This document shows, piece by piece, positions 40,579 to 49,380 of a DNA stretch of 64,000 nt; the first letter of the stretch is position 1; each line of letters begins with the position of its first letter. Source of the stretch: Paracoccus marinus (GTDB taxonomy: Bacteria; Pseudomonadota; Alphaproteobacteria; Rhodobacterales; Rhodobacteraceae); assembly GCF_007018965.1 (NCBI RefSeq), contig NZ_VJYZ01000005.1, positions 186,001 through 250,000 on the forward strand. The letters are read 5' to 3'. The translations under genes were made by a program, and so were the position numbers. The notes beneath the pieces were generated by a model. The model saw nothing but the letters and a program-made list of their open reading frames with translations. It was not told where the DNA came from and did no database searches.

Positions 40579-41931
40579 TCAGACCAGCGCCACGATCCGC
40601 CGCCGCCGCCAGACGAGAAAGAAGAACGCGGCCTGCCCCAGCATGAGTGCCGCGAAGCTGCCGACATAGCCCCACCAGATCCCCGCAAGCCCCGCCGTGC
40701 GCGACAGCGTGACCGCAAGCGGCAGCTCGACCAGCACGATCGCGCCGATGGCGATCAGCATCGGCGGCAGCACCGTCCCCGACGACCGCATGATCCCCGA
40801 AAAGATCGACCCCGCCCCGAACATCAACGCCGACCAGGCGCTGATATGCAGCAGGTGCTGGGCAAGCTCGATCACCTCGGCGTTCGACGTGAAAAGCCCG
40901 ACCACCGGGCGCGAGAACAGATAGACGGCCGCGACCAGCCCACCCGTCAGCAGCAGGTTCATGGCAAGCGCGGTCCGCAGCACCTCGTCCAGCCGCTCGG
41001 TCTGGCCCGCGCCGATCGCCTGCGCGCCAAAGATCGACGCGGCGATGGCGATCGAGAGCGCCGGGAACTGGACATAGGTCATCACCTGCGTCACCGCGCC
41101 GTAGGCCGCTGTCGCGTCGGACCCGAAGCCGTTGATGAGTCCCACGATCACCAGCCCCGACAGCGACCCCACGACCAGCTGGACCCCGGTCGGCAGCCCC
41201 AGCCGCAGCACGGTCCCAAGAAGCGCCCGGTCGGGCACGAGCCGCGCGAGCAGCATTCGGGTAGGCGCCAGCGGGTGGCCGATCCGGCGCAGCCACAGCC
41301 CCAGCACGGCAAGGCCCACCGCCTGCGCGACGGCGGTCGACAGCGCCGCCGCCTCGACCCCCATGCCAAGCTGGCGGATCATGGCGACGGTCAGCCCGGC
41401 GGCGACCACCGTCACGATCATCTGCACGAACAGCATCCGCATCGTGTCGCCGATCCCCCGCAGGATCGAGGTAATGGCGATGAACTGGAACAGCACCGGC
41501 ATGGTCAGGAACGCCGCCCGCGCGTAGCGCGTCGCGTTGTCGAGGATGTCGGCGGGCGCACCCATCCACCCCAGGATCGCAGGCGTCGCGGCGTAACCCA
41601 CGGCGGCGATTGCAATCCCCATGCCCAGCGTGACGCCGAGCGTCGTCCCCGCGACGGCCACCACCACGTCGTCCTTGCGCGCCCCCCAGGCCTGCCCGAT
41701 CAGGATGCTGGCCCCCGCCGTGATCCCGATCAGGAACGAGATGAAGAAGAACGCCAGCGGCATGAACGTCGCAAGGGACGCCAGCGCCTGCGTGCCGAGG
41801 ATCTGTCCGACCGCGATGCTGTTGATCGTCATGGTCAGCGATTGCAGGATGTTCTGCGCGATCAGCGGCAGCACGAAGGCAAGAAAGCTCCGCCAGAGCG
41901 GACCCGGATGCGGCTGCGAAGCGGGCGGCAT
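40579..41931 (-). CDS. MATE family multidrug efflux transporter
   Basis: The 450-residue protein has twelve hydrophobic helices in two similar halves. The first half includes LPLIAQNILQSLTMTINSIAVGQ and ASILIGQAWGARK, the second ASIFGAQAIGAGQTERLDEVLR. These match the MatE domain; family members export cationic compounds by Na+ or H+ antiport. The start at 41931 (MPPASQPHPGPLW) is preferred to a longer frame. Transcribed from the minus strand downstream of the sugar operon with a 130-base gap, so it may have its own promoter. Confidence 0.88.
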   Translation of the reverse strand: MPPASQPHPGPLWRSFLAFVLPLIAQNILQSLTMTINSIAVGQILGTQALASLATFMPLAFFFISFLIGITAGASILIGQAWGARKDDVVVAVAGTTLGVTLGMGIAIAAVGYAATPAILGWMGAPADILDNATRYARAAFLTMPVLFQFIAITSILRGIGDTMRMLFVQMIVTVVAAGLTVAMIRQLGMGVEAAALSTAVAQAVGLAVLGLWLRRIGHPLAPTRMLLARLVPDRALLGTVLRLGLPTGVQLVVGSLSGLVIVGLINGFGSDATAAYGAVTQVMTYVQFPALSIAIAASIFGAQAIGAGQTERLDEVLRTALAMNLLLTGGLVAAVYLFSRPVVGLFTSNAEVIELAQHLLHISAWSALMFGAGSIFSGIMRSSGTVLPPMLIAIGAIVLVELPLAVTLSRTAGLAGIWWGYVGSFAALMLGQAAFFFLVWRRRRIVALV

Positions 41932-42061
41932 GGCGTATCCTTCGGGGTTGTCGTGTTGGGTCGGGGGGCCCGGCCCGGGCATTTGGGGGTGCGTCCCGCC
42001 GGGGCACGCTAGGCCCGGGCGTCGCCGGCTTCAACGCCTGCCTGGGTGCGCGGGTCCCGCC

Positions 42062-42994
42062 CTAGGCCACTTGCCGCCTGCGCGCCGAAAGCGCGGCATC
42101 GATCGACGCCTCGAACTCGGCCGTCGTGGGGGGCACCCAGCCGAAGCCGCGGGCCCGGTCCGACGACATCAGCTTCGCGGCCATCCCTTCGGGTCGGGCG
42201 GGGTCGTGGACCAGCCGCCCGGACCAGCCCGCGCGGTCGGCGACGATCCGGTAATAGTCGTCAACCGAATGGTCCCGGTCCGCGCCCACGCTCAGAAGCG
42301 GCGGCAGGTCGGGAAGCCGTGGCAGCACGGTCAGGATGAAGCGGGCGAGGTGGTCCACGTCCATGAACTCCCGCCGTGCCGCGCCCGTGCCCCAGACCTC
42401 GATCTCGTCCCGCCCGTCCGCCTGCGCCTCGACCACCTTGGTCACGATCGCCGCCAGCAGATGCGAGGCGGCGCTGCCGAAATGGTCGCCCGCCCCGAAC
42501 AGGTTGCAGGGCACGATCGTGCGATAGGCCCGCCCCGGGAACTGCCGCGAGATATAGTCGCAAAGCCGCGCCCCGGCGATCTTCGACAGCGCGTAGCCTT
42601 CGTTCGTGGGCTCCAGGGGGGCGGCGAGCATGTCCGCTTCGACCAGCGGCTGGCGGTGGTCGCGCGGATACATGCAGGACGAGCCCAGAAACAGCAGCCG
42701 GCCCACGCCTGCCTCGTTCCCCCCCGCGATCACCGCGTCGTTGATCCTGAGGTTGTCGAGCAGAAAGCCGGTCGGATCGTCGATGTTGGCCTGGATGCCG
42801 CCCACCCGCGCCGCGGCGTGGATGACCGCATCGACCGGGTTCGACGCGTACCACCCGGCGACCGCCGCCCGGTCGGCCAGGTCCAGCTGACGCCGCGTCG
42901 GGGCAAGCAGCGTCAGATCCGGCGCGGCCGTGGGCGCAAGGCGCAGGATCGCCGCGCCCAGCATCCCCGATCCGCCGGTCAGAAGGACCCGCAT
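42062..42994 (-). CDS. GDP-sugar epimerase/reductase: GDP-L-colitose synthase (ColC) or GDP-L-fucose synthase
   Basis: The 310-residue short-chain dehydrogenase has TGGSGMLG at 6-13 for NADPH, the Fcl-type active-site stretch LGSSCMYP (Ser and Cys at 105-107), the YxxxK pair Tyr134 and Lys138 (YALSKIAG), and SAASHLLAA for the acid His. Fcl and ColC share this fold and perform epimerisation plus 4-keto reduction, on GDP-4-keto-6-deoxymannose or its 3-deoxy derivative. Because a ColD-like gene starts this operon, ColC is the more likely role, but sequence alone does not separate them. It overlaps manC by one base (TGATG). Confidence 0.85.
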   Translation of the reverse strand: MRVLLTGGSGMLGAAILRLAPTAAPDLTLLAPTRRQLDLADRAAVAGWYASNPVDAVIHAAARVGGIQANIDDPTGFLLDNLRINDAVIAGGNEAGVGRLLFLGSSCMYPRDHRQPLVEADMLAAPLEPTNEGYALSKIAGARLCDYISRQFPGRAYRTIVPCNLFGAGDHFGSAASHLLAAIVTKVVEAQADGRDEIEVWGTGAARREFMDVDHLARFILTVLPRLPDLPPLLSVGADRDHSVDDYYRIVADRAGWSGRLVHDPARPEGMAAKLMSSDRARGFGWVPPTTAEFEASIDAALSARRRQVA

Positions 42995-44454
42995 CAGGTT
43001 CTCGCGTAGCGGTCTTCGTAGCGGATGATGTCGTCCTCGCCCAGATAGACGCCGGTCTGGACCTCGATCAGGACCATCGGCACCTTGCCGGGGTTTTCCA
43101 TCCGGTGGACGGCGCCCAGCGGGACGTAGATCGACTGGTTTTCCGTGACCAGCGTCACGTGGTCGTCCACGGTGACCCGCGCGGTCCCGCTGACCACGAT
43201 CCAGTGTTCCGAGCGGTGGACGTGGCTTTGCAGGCTCAGCGAGGCACCGGGATGGACGACGATCCGCTTGACCTGGAAGCGGTCGGCCAGCACCAGCGTC
43301 TCGAACCAGCCCCAGGGGCGGTGATCGCGGCGGAACGCCTCGGCCTGGCGCTTGTCGCGCGCCTTCAGCGCGGCCACGGCCAGCTTCACGTCCTGCGCCC
43401 GGTTCATGTCGGCGACCAGCACGGCGTCGCTGGTAGCGACCACCATCACGTCCTTCAGGCCGATGCCGACGATCTCCATGTCCTCATTGTCGGACCGCAT
43501 CAGCACGTTGTCGCAGTCGATCGCGGTGGACCGGGGGTCGGTCACGGCGCCGCGCGGGGCGGGGGCGTCCGACTGCGCCTCGCGCCAGATCGCGTCCCAG
43601 CCGCCGAGATCGGACCAGTGGTCGTCGAAGCGCACGACCGACAGGTTGTCCGCCTTTTCCATCACCGCATAGTCGACGGACTGGTCGCGCAGCCCGTTCC
43701 AGGGTGCGGGCGCGAGCCGCAGGAAGCCCAGGTCGCGCTGCGCCTCGTCCAGCGCCTGGGTCACGGGGGCGATGAAGTCGGGGGCGTGGTTGCGGAACGC
43801 CTCGATCATCGAACGGGCCGAGAACAGGAAGATGCCCGCGTTCCACAGGAAGCGGCCGTCGGCGAGCATCGCCTGCGCGGTCGCGGCGTCGGGCTTTTCG
43901 ACGAAGCGTTCCAGATCGGCGGTCTGCCGGTCGGGGCCGCCCGCGACCTCGAGATAACCATAGCCGGTTTCGGCGCGGGTCGGCTTGATCCCGAAGGTGA
44001 CGATCCGCCCCGCCTGCGCCAGCGGCATGCCGGCCTCGACCGCGCGGCGAAAGGCCGCCACATCCGGCACCGCGTGGTCCGAGGGCGCGACGAGCAGCAG
44101 CGCGTCGGGGTCGGTGGCGCTGGCGTAGAGCGCCGCGGCAAGCACCGCCGGGGCGGTGTTGCGGCCCGCGGGCTCGATCAGGATCGCCTCGGGCTCGATC
44201 CCGATCTCGGCCAGCTGCTCGGTCACGATAAAGCGGAAATCGGCGTTCGTGAGGACCAGCGGCGCGGCGTAGCCCGGCCCCGACAGGCGGCGGGCCGACG
44301 CCTGGAACAGCGTCTCGTCACCGACCAAGGGCGCGAACTGCTTGGGAAACGACTTGCGCGACACCGGCCACAGCCGGGTGCCCGATCCGCCGGCAAGCAG
44401 GACGGGAACGACGGTCGCGCCGTCGGGCGTAGCGGTCGAAGGGTCCTGCGTCAT
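42994..44454 (-). CDS. manC: Mannose-1-phosphate guanylyltransferase / mannose-6-phosphate isomerase
   Basis: The 486-residue bifunctional enzyme makes GDP-mannose. Its N-terminal nucleotidyltransferase (1-350) opens with [21 protein letters not shown] and has [10 protein letters not shown]. The C-terminal type II phosphomannose isomerase/cupin part (360-480) includes RPWGWFETL, the metal site [10 protein letters not shown], and [12 protein letters not shown]. It supplies GDP-mannose to Gmd, encoded just upstream with a 4-base overlap. A phosphomannomutase gene, also needed, is not in the window. Confidence 0.95.
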   Translation of the reverse strand: MTQDPSTATPDGATVVPVLLAGGSGTRLWPVSRKSFPKQFAPLVGDETLFQASARRLSGPGYAAPLVLTNADFRFIVTEQLAEIGIEPEAILIEPAGRNTAPAVLAAALYASATDPDALLLVAPSDHAVPDVAAFRRAVEAGMPLAQAGRIVTFGIKPTRAETGYGYLEVAGGPDRQTADLERFVEKPDAATAQAMLADGRFLWNAGIFLFSARSMIEAFRNHAPDFIAPVTQALDEAQRDLGFLRLAPAPWNGLRDQSVDYAVMEKADNLSVVRFDDHWSDLGGWDAIWREAQSDAPAPRGAVTDPRSTAIDCDNVLMRSDNEDMEIVGIGLKDVMVVATSDAVLVADMNRAQDVKLAVAALKARDKRQAEAFRRDHRPWGWFETLVLADRFQVKRIVVHPGASLSLQSHVHRSEHWIVVSGTARVTVDDHVTLVTENQSIYVPLGAVHRMENPGKVPMVLIEVQTGVYLGEDDIIRYEDRYART

Positions 44455-45524
44455 TCCAGCACTCCATAGGCGCGGCGGGCCAGCCGTTCGGATTTAAGAA
44501 GCCGGAGGTCCTCGGCCACCATCTCGGCCACCAGCTGGGGAAAGGGGGTCGTGTGGGTCCAGCCAAGCTCTGCCCGCGCCTTGGACGCGTCACCGCAAAG
44601 CTCGTCGACCTCGGTCGGGCGGAAATAGACCGGGTCGATCTCGATCACGCACCGGTCGGTGCCGGCGACGACGCCGCGCTCGTCCACGCCCGCGCCGCGC
44701 CATTCGATCGTGATCCCCGCCTCGGCAAAGGCCGCCTCGCAGAAATCGCGGACGCTGTGCATCACGCCCGTCGCCAGCACGAAGTCGTCGGGCCGGTCGT
44801 GCTGCAGGATCCGCCACATGCCTTCGACATAATCCCGCGCGTGCCCCCAGTCGCGGCGCGCGTCGAGATTGCCGAGATAAAGGCGGTCCTGAAACCCCAG
44901 CGTGATCGCCGCGACCGCGCGGGTGATCTTGCGGGTCACGAAGGTCTCGCCCCGGATCGGGCTTTCGTGGTTGAAGAGGATCCCGTTGGACGCGAACATC
45001 CCGTAGCCTTCGCGGTAATTCACCGTGATCCAGTATGCGTAAAGCTTGGCGGCCGCATAGGGGCTGCGGGGGCGGAACGGGGTGGTTTCGGACTGCGGGC
45101 TGCCCTGCACCTGCCCGTAAAGCTCGGACGTCGAGGCCTGGTAGAACCGCGTCGTCCGCTCGAGCCCGAGCAGCCGTATCGCTTCCAGCAGGCGCAGGGT
45201 GCCGATCCCGTCCGCGTTCGCCGTGTATTCCGGCATCTCGAAGCTGACCTTGACGTGGCTTTGCGCGGCGAGGTTGTAGATCTCGTCCGGGCGCGTTTCG
45301 GCCACGGTGCGGATCAGCGCGGTGGCGTCGGTCATGTCGCCGTAGTGCAGGTGGAAACGGCCGTTGCGATGCTCGTCGATTTGCAGGTGGTCGATCCGCG
45401 CGGTGTTGAAGCTGGACGAGCGGCGCTTGATCCCGTGGACGGCATAGCCCTTGGCCAGCAGAAGCTCGGCCAGATAGGCGCCGTCCTGGCCGGTGATCCC
45501 GGTGATGAGGGCCGTTCTGGTCAC
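44451..45524 (-). CDS. gmd: GDP-mannose 4,6-dehydratase
   Basis: The 357-residue extended short-chain dehydrogenase converts GDP-mannose to GDP-4-keto-6-deoxy-D-mannose using bound NADP. It shows GITGQDG at 9-15, RRSSSFNT for the dinucleotide, [17 protein letters not shown] with catalytic Thr and Glu (cut here), and [10 protein letters not shown] with the Tyr-Lys pair. The start is GTG at 45524. It is the branch point enzyme for GDP-fucose, GDP-rhamnose, perosamine and colitose. It follows the colD-like gene by 21 bases and overlaps manC by four. Confidence 0.96.
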   Translation of the reverse strand: MTRTALITGITGQDGAYLAELLLAKGYAVHGIKRRSSSFNTARIDHLQIDEHRNGRFHLHYGDMTDATALIRTVAETRPDEIYNLAAQSHVKVSFEMPEYTANADGIGTLRLLEAIRLLGLERTTRFYQASTSELYGQVQGSPQSETTPFRPRSPYAAAKLYAYWITVNYREGYGMFASNGILFNHESPIRGETFVTRKITRAVAAITLGFQDRLYLGNLDARRDWGHARDYVEGMWRILQHDRPDDFVLATGVMHSVRDFCEAAFAEAGITIEWRGAGVDERGVVAGTDRCVIEIDPVYFRPTEVDELCGDASKARAELGWTHTTPFPQLVAEMVAEDLRLLKSERLARRAYGVLE

Positions 45525-45545
45525 GCGCGCGTCCTTTCCGCCGTC

Positions 45546-46718
45546 TCAGCCACGATCCGCCACCCCTTGCACGACTTCGCGCAGGCGGGCGATCTGGTCC
45601 GGGATCGGATAATGATGGTTGCCGGTGAACAAACCGTTGACGTCGATGTTCTCGGCCGCCTCGAAGGTGCCGCTGGTGGAATGGTCCAGCTTGTCGATGA
45701 CGGGGTTGGCGAGGAAGTTGCCGGTGACGATGGGGCGGCATTCGATGTCCGCCTCGCGAAGCGCGGCGACCAGCGCGGGGCGGCGGCCCGCCAGCCGGCC
45801 CTTCAGCGTCAGCGCGAACCCGAACCACGACGACTGCCCGGTTTCCTGCTGTATATCGACGCAATCCACGTCGGCGAATGCCTGCCGGAACAGCGCCGCG
45901 TTCGCGCGCCGCGCGGCGATGAAGCCCGGCAGCTTTGCAAGCTGCGGGATCCCCAGCGCGCCTTCAAGTTCCAGCGGGCGCAGGTTGTAGCCGGGCAGGA
46001 CGAAGCGGAACTGGCGCACGAACGGATCGGGGTCGAGCGGCAGGTGCGTGTCCGCGGGCAGGCCGCGCGTCCAGCCGTGCGCGCGCACCGACAGCATCGT
46101 GTCGGTAAGCTTGCGGTCGTCGGTGACGACCATCCCGCCTTCCATTGTGCAGATGTGGTGCGAAAAGAACGACGAGAAGGTGCCGAACAGCCCGAACGTC
46201 CCAGCCTGCCGCCCGTCGACGGTCGCGCCCATGGATTCGCAGTTGTCCTCGGCCAGGACCAGGCCGTGGCGGTCGCAGAATGCGCGCAGGCGGGGCGCGT
46301 CGACCGGATTGCCGAGCAGGTTCACGGCCAGGACGGCGCGGGTGCGCGGCGTGATCGCCGCTTCCAGCTTGTCGAGATCGAGGTTCAGGGTGGCCGGGTC
46401 GATATCGACGAAGCGCAGCCTGAGGCCGGTCTGGCTGACCGGGAAGTAGGTCGTGGACCAGCTGACCGCCGGCACGATCACCTCGTCCCCCTGACGCCAG
46501 CCGAGGTCGGGGTGCCAGAATGCCGAGGCGATGGCCAGCAGGTTCGCGGCCGACCCCGACGAGGTCATCACCGCATAGCGGCTGCCGAACTGCCGGGCGA
46601 ACGCGTCCTCGTAGGCGCGAACCTCGTCCCCCATGGTGAACCTGCCCGACGCGATGACGCGGGCCATCGCCTGATGCTCGGCGTCGTCCCAGGTCGTCGA
46701 GGCTAGGGGGTAGAACAT
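45546..46718 (-). CDS. colD: GDP-4-keto-6-deoxy-D-mannose 3-dehydratase (ColD-like)
   Basis: The 390-residue protein has the aspartate-aminotransferase fold of DegT/DnrJ/EryC1 proteins. At the place of the PLP-binding Lys it has His188 in FFSHHICTMEGGM. This His is the hallmark of ColD, which removes the C3 hydroxyl of GDP-4-keto-6-deoxymannose with PLP and glutamate to make the colitose precursor. Other ColD-like stretches are FVLPGYNLRPLE, QQETGQSSWFGF, ECRPIVTGNFL and NGLFTGNHH. A perosamine synthase would need the Lys. It is first in a four-gene operon that also encodes Gmd, ManC and an Fcl/ColC enzyme, supplying the whole path from mannose-1-phosphate. The symbol is by similarity. Confidence 0.88.
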   Translation of the reverse strand: MFYPLASTTWDDAEHQAMARVIASGRFTMGDEVRAYEDAFARQFGSRYAVMTSSGSAANLLAIASAFWHPDLGWRQGDEVIVPAVSWSTTYFPVSQTGLRLRFVDIDPATLNLDLDKLEAAITPRTRAVLAVNLLGNPVDAPRLRAFCDRHGLVLAEDNCESMGATVDGRQAGTFGLFGTFSSFFSHHICTMEGGMVVTDDRKLTDTMLSVRAHGWTRGLPADTHLPLDPDPFVRQFRFVLPGYNLRPLELEGALGIPQLAKLPGFIAARRANAALFRQAFADVDCVDIQQETGQSSWFGFALTLKGRLAGRRPALVAALREADIECRPIVTGNFLANPVIDKLDHSTSGTFEAAENIDVNGLFTGNHHYPIPDQIARLREVVQGVADRG

Positions 46719-46898
46719 GAAGGCTCCGGTCGAACTCGCCCGGGGTGTAGCCTATCGGACGAGGACGGGAAACGGGGCTGAGTGCGGTTCATGCAGCGCG
46801 TTGCGCGCGGGCAGCGACGTTACGTTCATGGACTTGAGGTAACGCCGAATCACAAAGGCATTACCATGCAGCCGAAGGCGTGACCCCAAACGCGACAA

Positions 46899-46916
46899 GG
46901 CCCGCCGAAGCAGGCC
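46899..46916 (-). terminator. UUCG-loop hairpin after the DUF882 gene
   Basis: On the minus strand a 7-bp stem with one G-U pair closes a UUCG tetraloop (46916-46899), followed by TTGTCG. It lies 53 bases after the DUF882 stop in the 250-base gap before colD. The stable tetraloop and position support a terminator despite the short T-run. Nothing else clear was found in this gap. Confidence 0.55.
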
Positions 46917-46968
46917 CGTGTCGATGTCGTCGTGTCTCGGGCCGTCCGGATCGGCGGACCGTCCGCGT

Positions 46969-47526
46969 TCAGCCGCCCCAGTGGCGAACCGGACCGCAAT
47001 CCATGTGGACGAAGTTCGAGCTGGAGTACTTGCCGACGCCGCCCGCCTGGCAGGAAGAGGCCGCCTTGTACATCTGCGCGACCGAGCGCGACTTCAGCCG
47101 CAGGTCGGCCGCCTTGCCCTTCATGTGAAGCGAGTTGCGCGCCACGCCCGAGCTGCGCGAGCGCAGCATGGCGTTAGTCTTGGGCGAGCGGTAGCCAGAC
47201 AGCATCATATAGGGTTCGTTGGTCTGCAGCAGCCGGTGCGAGGCCGCCGCCACGTCCACGGTGCGGGGATCGACACCGATCACTTCACCGGTCCGCCAGT
47301 CGCGCATGAAGATGTTGATCTCGTTCAGCGCGTCGCGGATGTACTTGCCCTCGACCCAATAGACGGTGTCGATGCTTTCGCCGGTCCGGCCCGAATACAT
47401 CCGCACGCGGCGGTAGTCGCCGGCGCCGCGCAGCACGCCAAACGCGTTCGCCATCACCGGCGCCGCCGCAACCGTCGTCGCAGCGAACACACCAAGGATG
47501 CCGCGACGCGAGAATTGGATGGTCAT
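46969..47526 (-). CDS. DUF882 (YcbK-like, M15-type) secreted peptidase-like protein
   Basis: The 185-residue protein has a Tat signal (FSRRGILGVFAATTVAAAP) and a DUF882 domain. It has LSGYRSPKTNAML, then SLHMKGKAADLRL with His and Asp ligands, and FVHMDCGPVRHW with another His, as in zinc D-Ala-D-Ala peptidases of family M15. It probably trims peptidoglycan peptides in the periplasm. The ATG at 47526 fits the Tat motif; one nine codons upstream is possible. It is divergent from a large L,D-transpeptidase gene across 182 bases, a pairing often seen in Rhodobacterales. Confidence 0.88.
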   Translation of the reverse strand: MTIQFSRRGILGVFAATTVAAAPVMANAFGVLRGAGDYRRVRMYSGRTGESIDTVYWVEGKYIRDALNEINIFMRDWRTGEVIGVDPRTVDVAAASHRLLQTNEPYMMLSGYRSPKTNAMLRSRSSGVARNSLHMKGKAADLRLKSRSVAQMYKAASSCQAGGVGKYSSSNFVHMDCGPVRHWGG

Positions 47527-47708
47527 GTTCTGATCCGCCTGTCCTGCATTCATTGTGCTGCCACCGGGATGGCACGCCCGGTTTAGCCCGGACCTGTTAA
47601 CAATATGTCACTGCGCCGCGATCATAGGAACCGATTCATTTCAACCGCTGCGATTATCTGCCATCATCGGCAGAAAGCCGCCTAAGGCTGAACGGGGCAG
47701 GAACGAAA

Positions 47709-49355
47709 ATGATCGAGCGATCGGAGAGATACGCGGGCGGGCGGGCGAAAGGGCGCGGTTGGTGGTTCCCGAATTGCCACATCGCTGCGGGAATCGTGGC
47801 TGGCGCGCTGTGGGCCGCAGCGCCCGCGCAATCGGCGCCGGCGCCCCAACTCGATTTCACCCCCGAACAGATCGCGCTCGCCGAAGCCGTCGCGGGCGGG
47901 CCCGGGCTTGCTGCCTTCTACGGCGCGCACGCGCTTGCCCCGGTGTTCACGGGACCGCAGGCGGCGGGCAGGCGGCAGGCCCTGATCGCAGCGGTCGCGC
48001 GAGCCCCCGGCCATGGGCTGCCGCCCGCGCGCTATGATCGCGGCGACCTTGCCGCCCGCGACGCGGCTGGCGCGAATGGGATCGCCGATGAGGTCGCCTT
48101 TGCCGAAGTCTTCGCGCGTTGGGCGCATGACGTCGAGGGCGGGCTGGTCGATCCCGGCAAGCTCGGCCACGGCAATCACCGCACGGTCCAGCGCAGCGAC
48201 CTCGATGACCTGCTCGACCGTTTCGTGGGTGCGGCCGACCCGGCCCAGGTCCTCGCCTCGATCGAGCCGCGCGATCCCCGGTACCTTGCGCTTCAGGACG
48301 CGCTTGCCAGCCAGTCGCGGCTCTTCGCGCCGCCCGGCACGGTCGAGGTGCCGCCGGGGCTGATGAAGCCCGGCAGTTCCGGCCCGCAGGTCGCGGCGCT
48401 GCGGACCCGCCTTGCGTCAATCGGGTTCGCCAGCGACGGGGGCGATCTGTACGACGAGCCGCTGGCGCAGGCGGTCCGCGCCTATCAGGCAAGCGCCGGG
48501 CTTGGCCCCGACGGCGTCGCCGGGCCGCGCACCGTCAAGATGCTCAACCGCCGCGTGGGTCCCCGCAGCCGCGCGCTGCTGATTGCGCTGGAACGGATGC
48601 GCTGGCTCAACGGCCACCACCTTGGCGCGCGCCACGTCTGGGTCAACCTGCCGGAGTTCAACGCCCGCATCGTCAGCCACGGCCGGACCGAGTTCGTGAC
48701 CCGGGTGGTCGTCGGCAAGACCGATCCCGAGATGCAGACGCCCGAGTTCTCGGACCAGATGGAGCATCTGGTGGTGAACCCGCGCTGGAACGTGCCGCGA
48801 TCGATCGCGGTCAAGGAATACCTGCCGCGGCTGCAGGCGAACCGCAACGCGGCAAGCCATCTCGACGTGGTGGACGGGGCGGGGCGGATCGTGAAGCGCG
48901 CCAACATCGACTTCGGCCGCTACACGCCTGCGACGTTTCCGTACCGTCTCAGGCAGAAATCGGGCGACGACAATGCCCTGGGCGAGGTGAAGTTCATCTT
49001 TCCGAACCCGTGGAACATCTACCTGCATGACACCCCGACCAAGGGGCTGTTCGGGGAAAGCACGCGCGCGTTCTCGCATGGCTGCGTGCGGATCGCGCGC
49101 CCGGCCGAGCTTGCGAACGCGCTGCTGCAGGGGCAGGTGGACGATCCGGCGCGGACCTATGACCGGGCGATCGCCTCGGGCAAGGAAACGTGGCTGCCGT
49201 TGAAGCCGACGATCCCGGTGCATCTGGTGTATTTCACGACCTTCCCCGACGAGACGGGCGCGATCCGCAGCTATCCCGACATCTACGGGCGCGACGCCTC
49301 GGTCTGGGATGCGCTGGTCAAGGCCGGGCTGGAAAACGACGGCGGAGAGGGATAA
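47709..49355 (+). CDS. L,D-transpeptidase family protein with peptidoglycan-binding domain (YcbB-like)
   Basis: The 548-residue periplasmic protein has an uncleaved or cleaved N-terminal hydrophobic segment (about 25-43). A helical scaffold region follows (50-215), then a peptidoglycan-binding domain (about 218-278, MKPGSSGPQVAALRTRL). The YkuD catalytic domain (about 300-480) ends with the motif SHGCVRI, His457 and Cys459. The layout equals E. coli YcbB/LdtD, which makes 3-3 cross-links. An inverted repeat (CTGCC/GGCAG arms, 47658-47673) lies 36 bases upstream of the start. Confidence 0.92.
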   Translation: MIERSERYAGGRAKGRGWWFPNCHIAAGIVAGALWAAAPAQSAPAPQLDFTPEQIALAEAVAGGPGLAAFYGAHALAPVFTGPQAAGRRQALIAAVARAPGHGLPPARYDRGDLAARDAAGANGIADEVAFAEVFARWAHDVEGGLVDPGKLGHGNHRTVQRSDLDDLLDRFVGAADPAQVLASIEPRDPRYLALQDALASQSRLFAPPGTVEVPPGLMKPGSSGPQVAALRTRLASIGFASDGGDLYDEPLAQAVRAYQASAGLGPDGVAGPRTVKMLNRRVGPRSRALLIALERMRWLNGHHLGARHVWVNLPEFNARIVSHGRTEFVTRVVVGKTDPEMQTPEFSDQMEHLVVNPRWNVPRSIAVKEYLPRLQANRNAASHLDVVDGAGRIVKRANIDFGRYTPATFPYRLRQKSGDDNALGEVKFIFPNPWNIYLHDTPTKGLFGESTRAFSHGCVRIARPAELANALLQGQVDDPARTYDRAIASGKETWLPLKPTIPVHLVYFTTFPDETGAIRSYPDIYGRDASVWDALVKAGLENDGGEG

Positions 49356-49380
49356 CCCGGTCGGGCAGAAGGATGCCCGC

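Noticed and set aside
38570..42034. A 1154-codon open frame on the minus strand
   Set aside because: It is antisense to kup and continues through the MATE gene in the wrong frame; its product is a His/Arg/Gln-rich low-complexity chain typical of shadow frames in GC-rich DNA.
46719..46968. Possible RNA gene in the 250-base gap before colD
   Set aside because: Only the UUCG hairpin at 46899-46916 is evident. No tRNA cloverleaf or known RNA motif was seen.
47627..47660. EcfG promoter upstream of the large L,D-transpeptidase
   Set aside because: GGAAC at 47627-47631 is not followed by CGTT at any allowed spacing.
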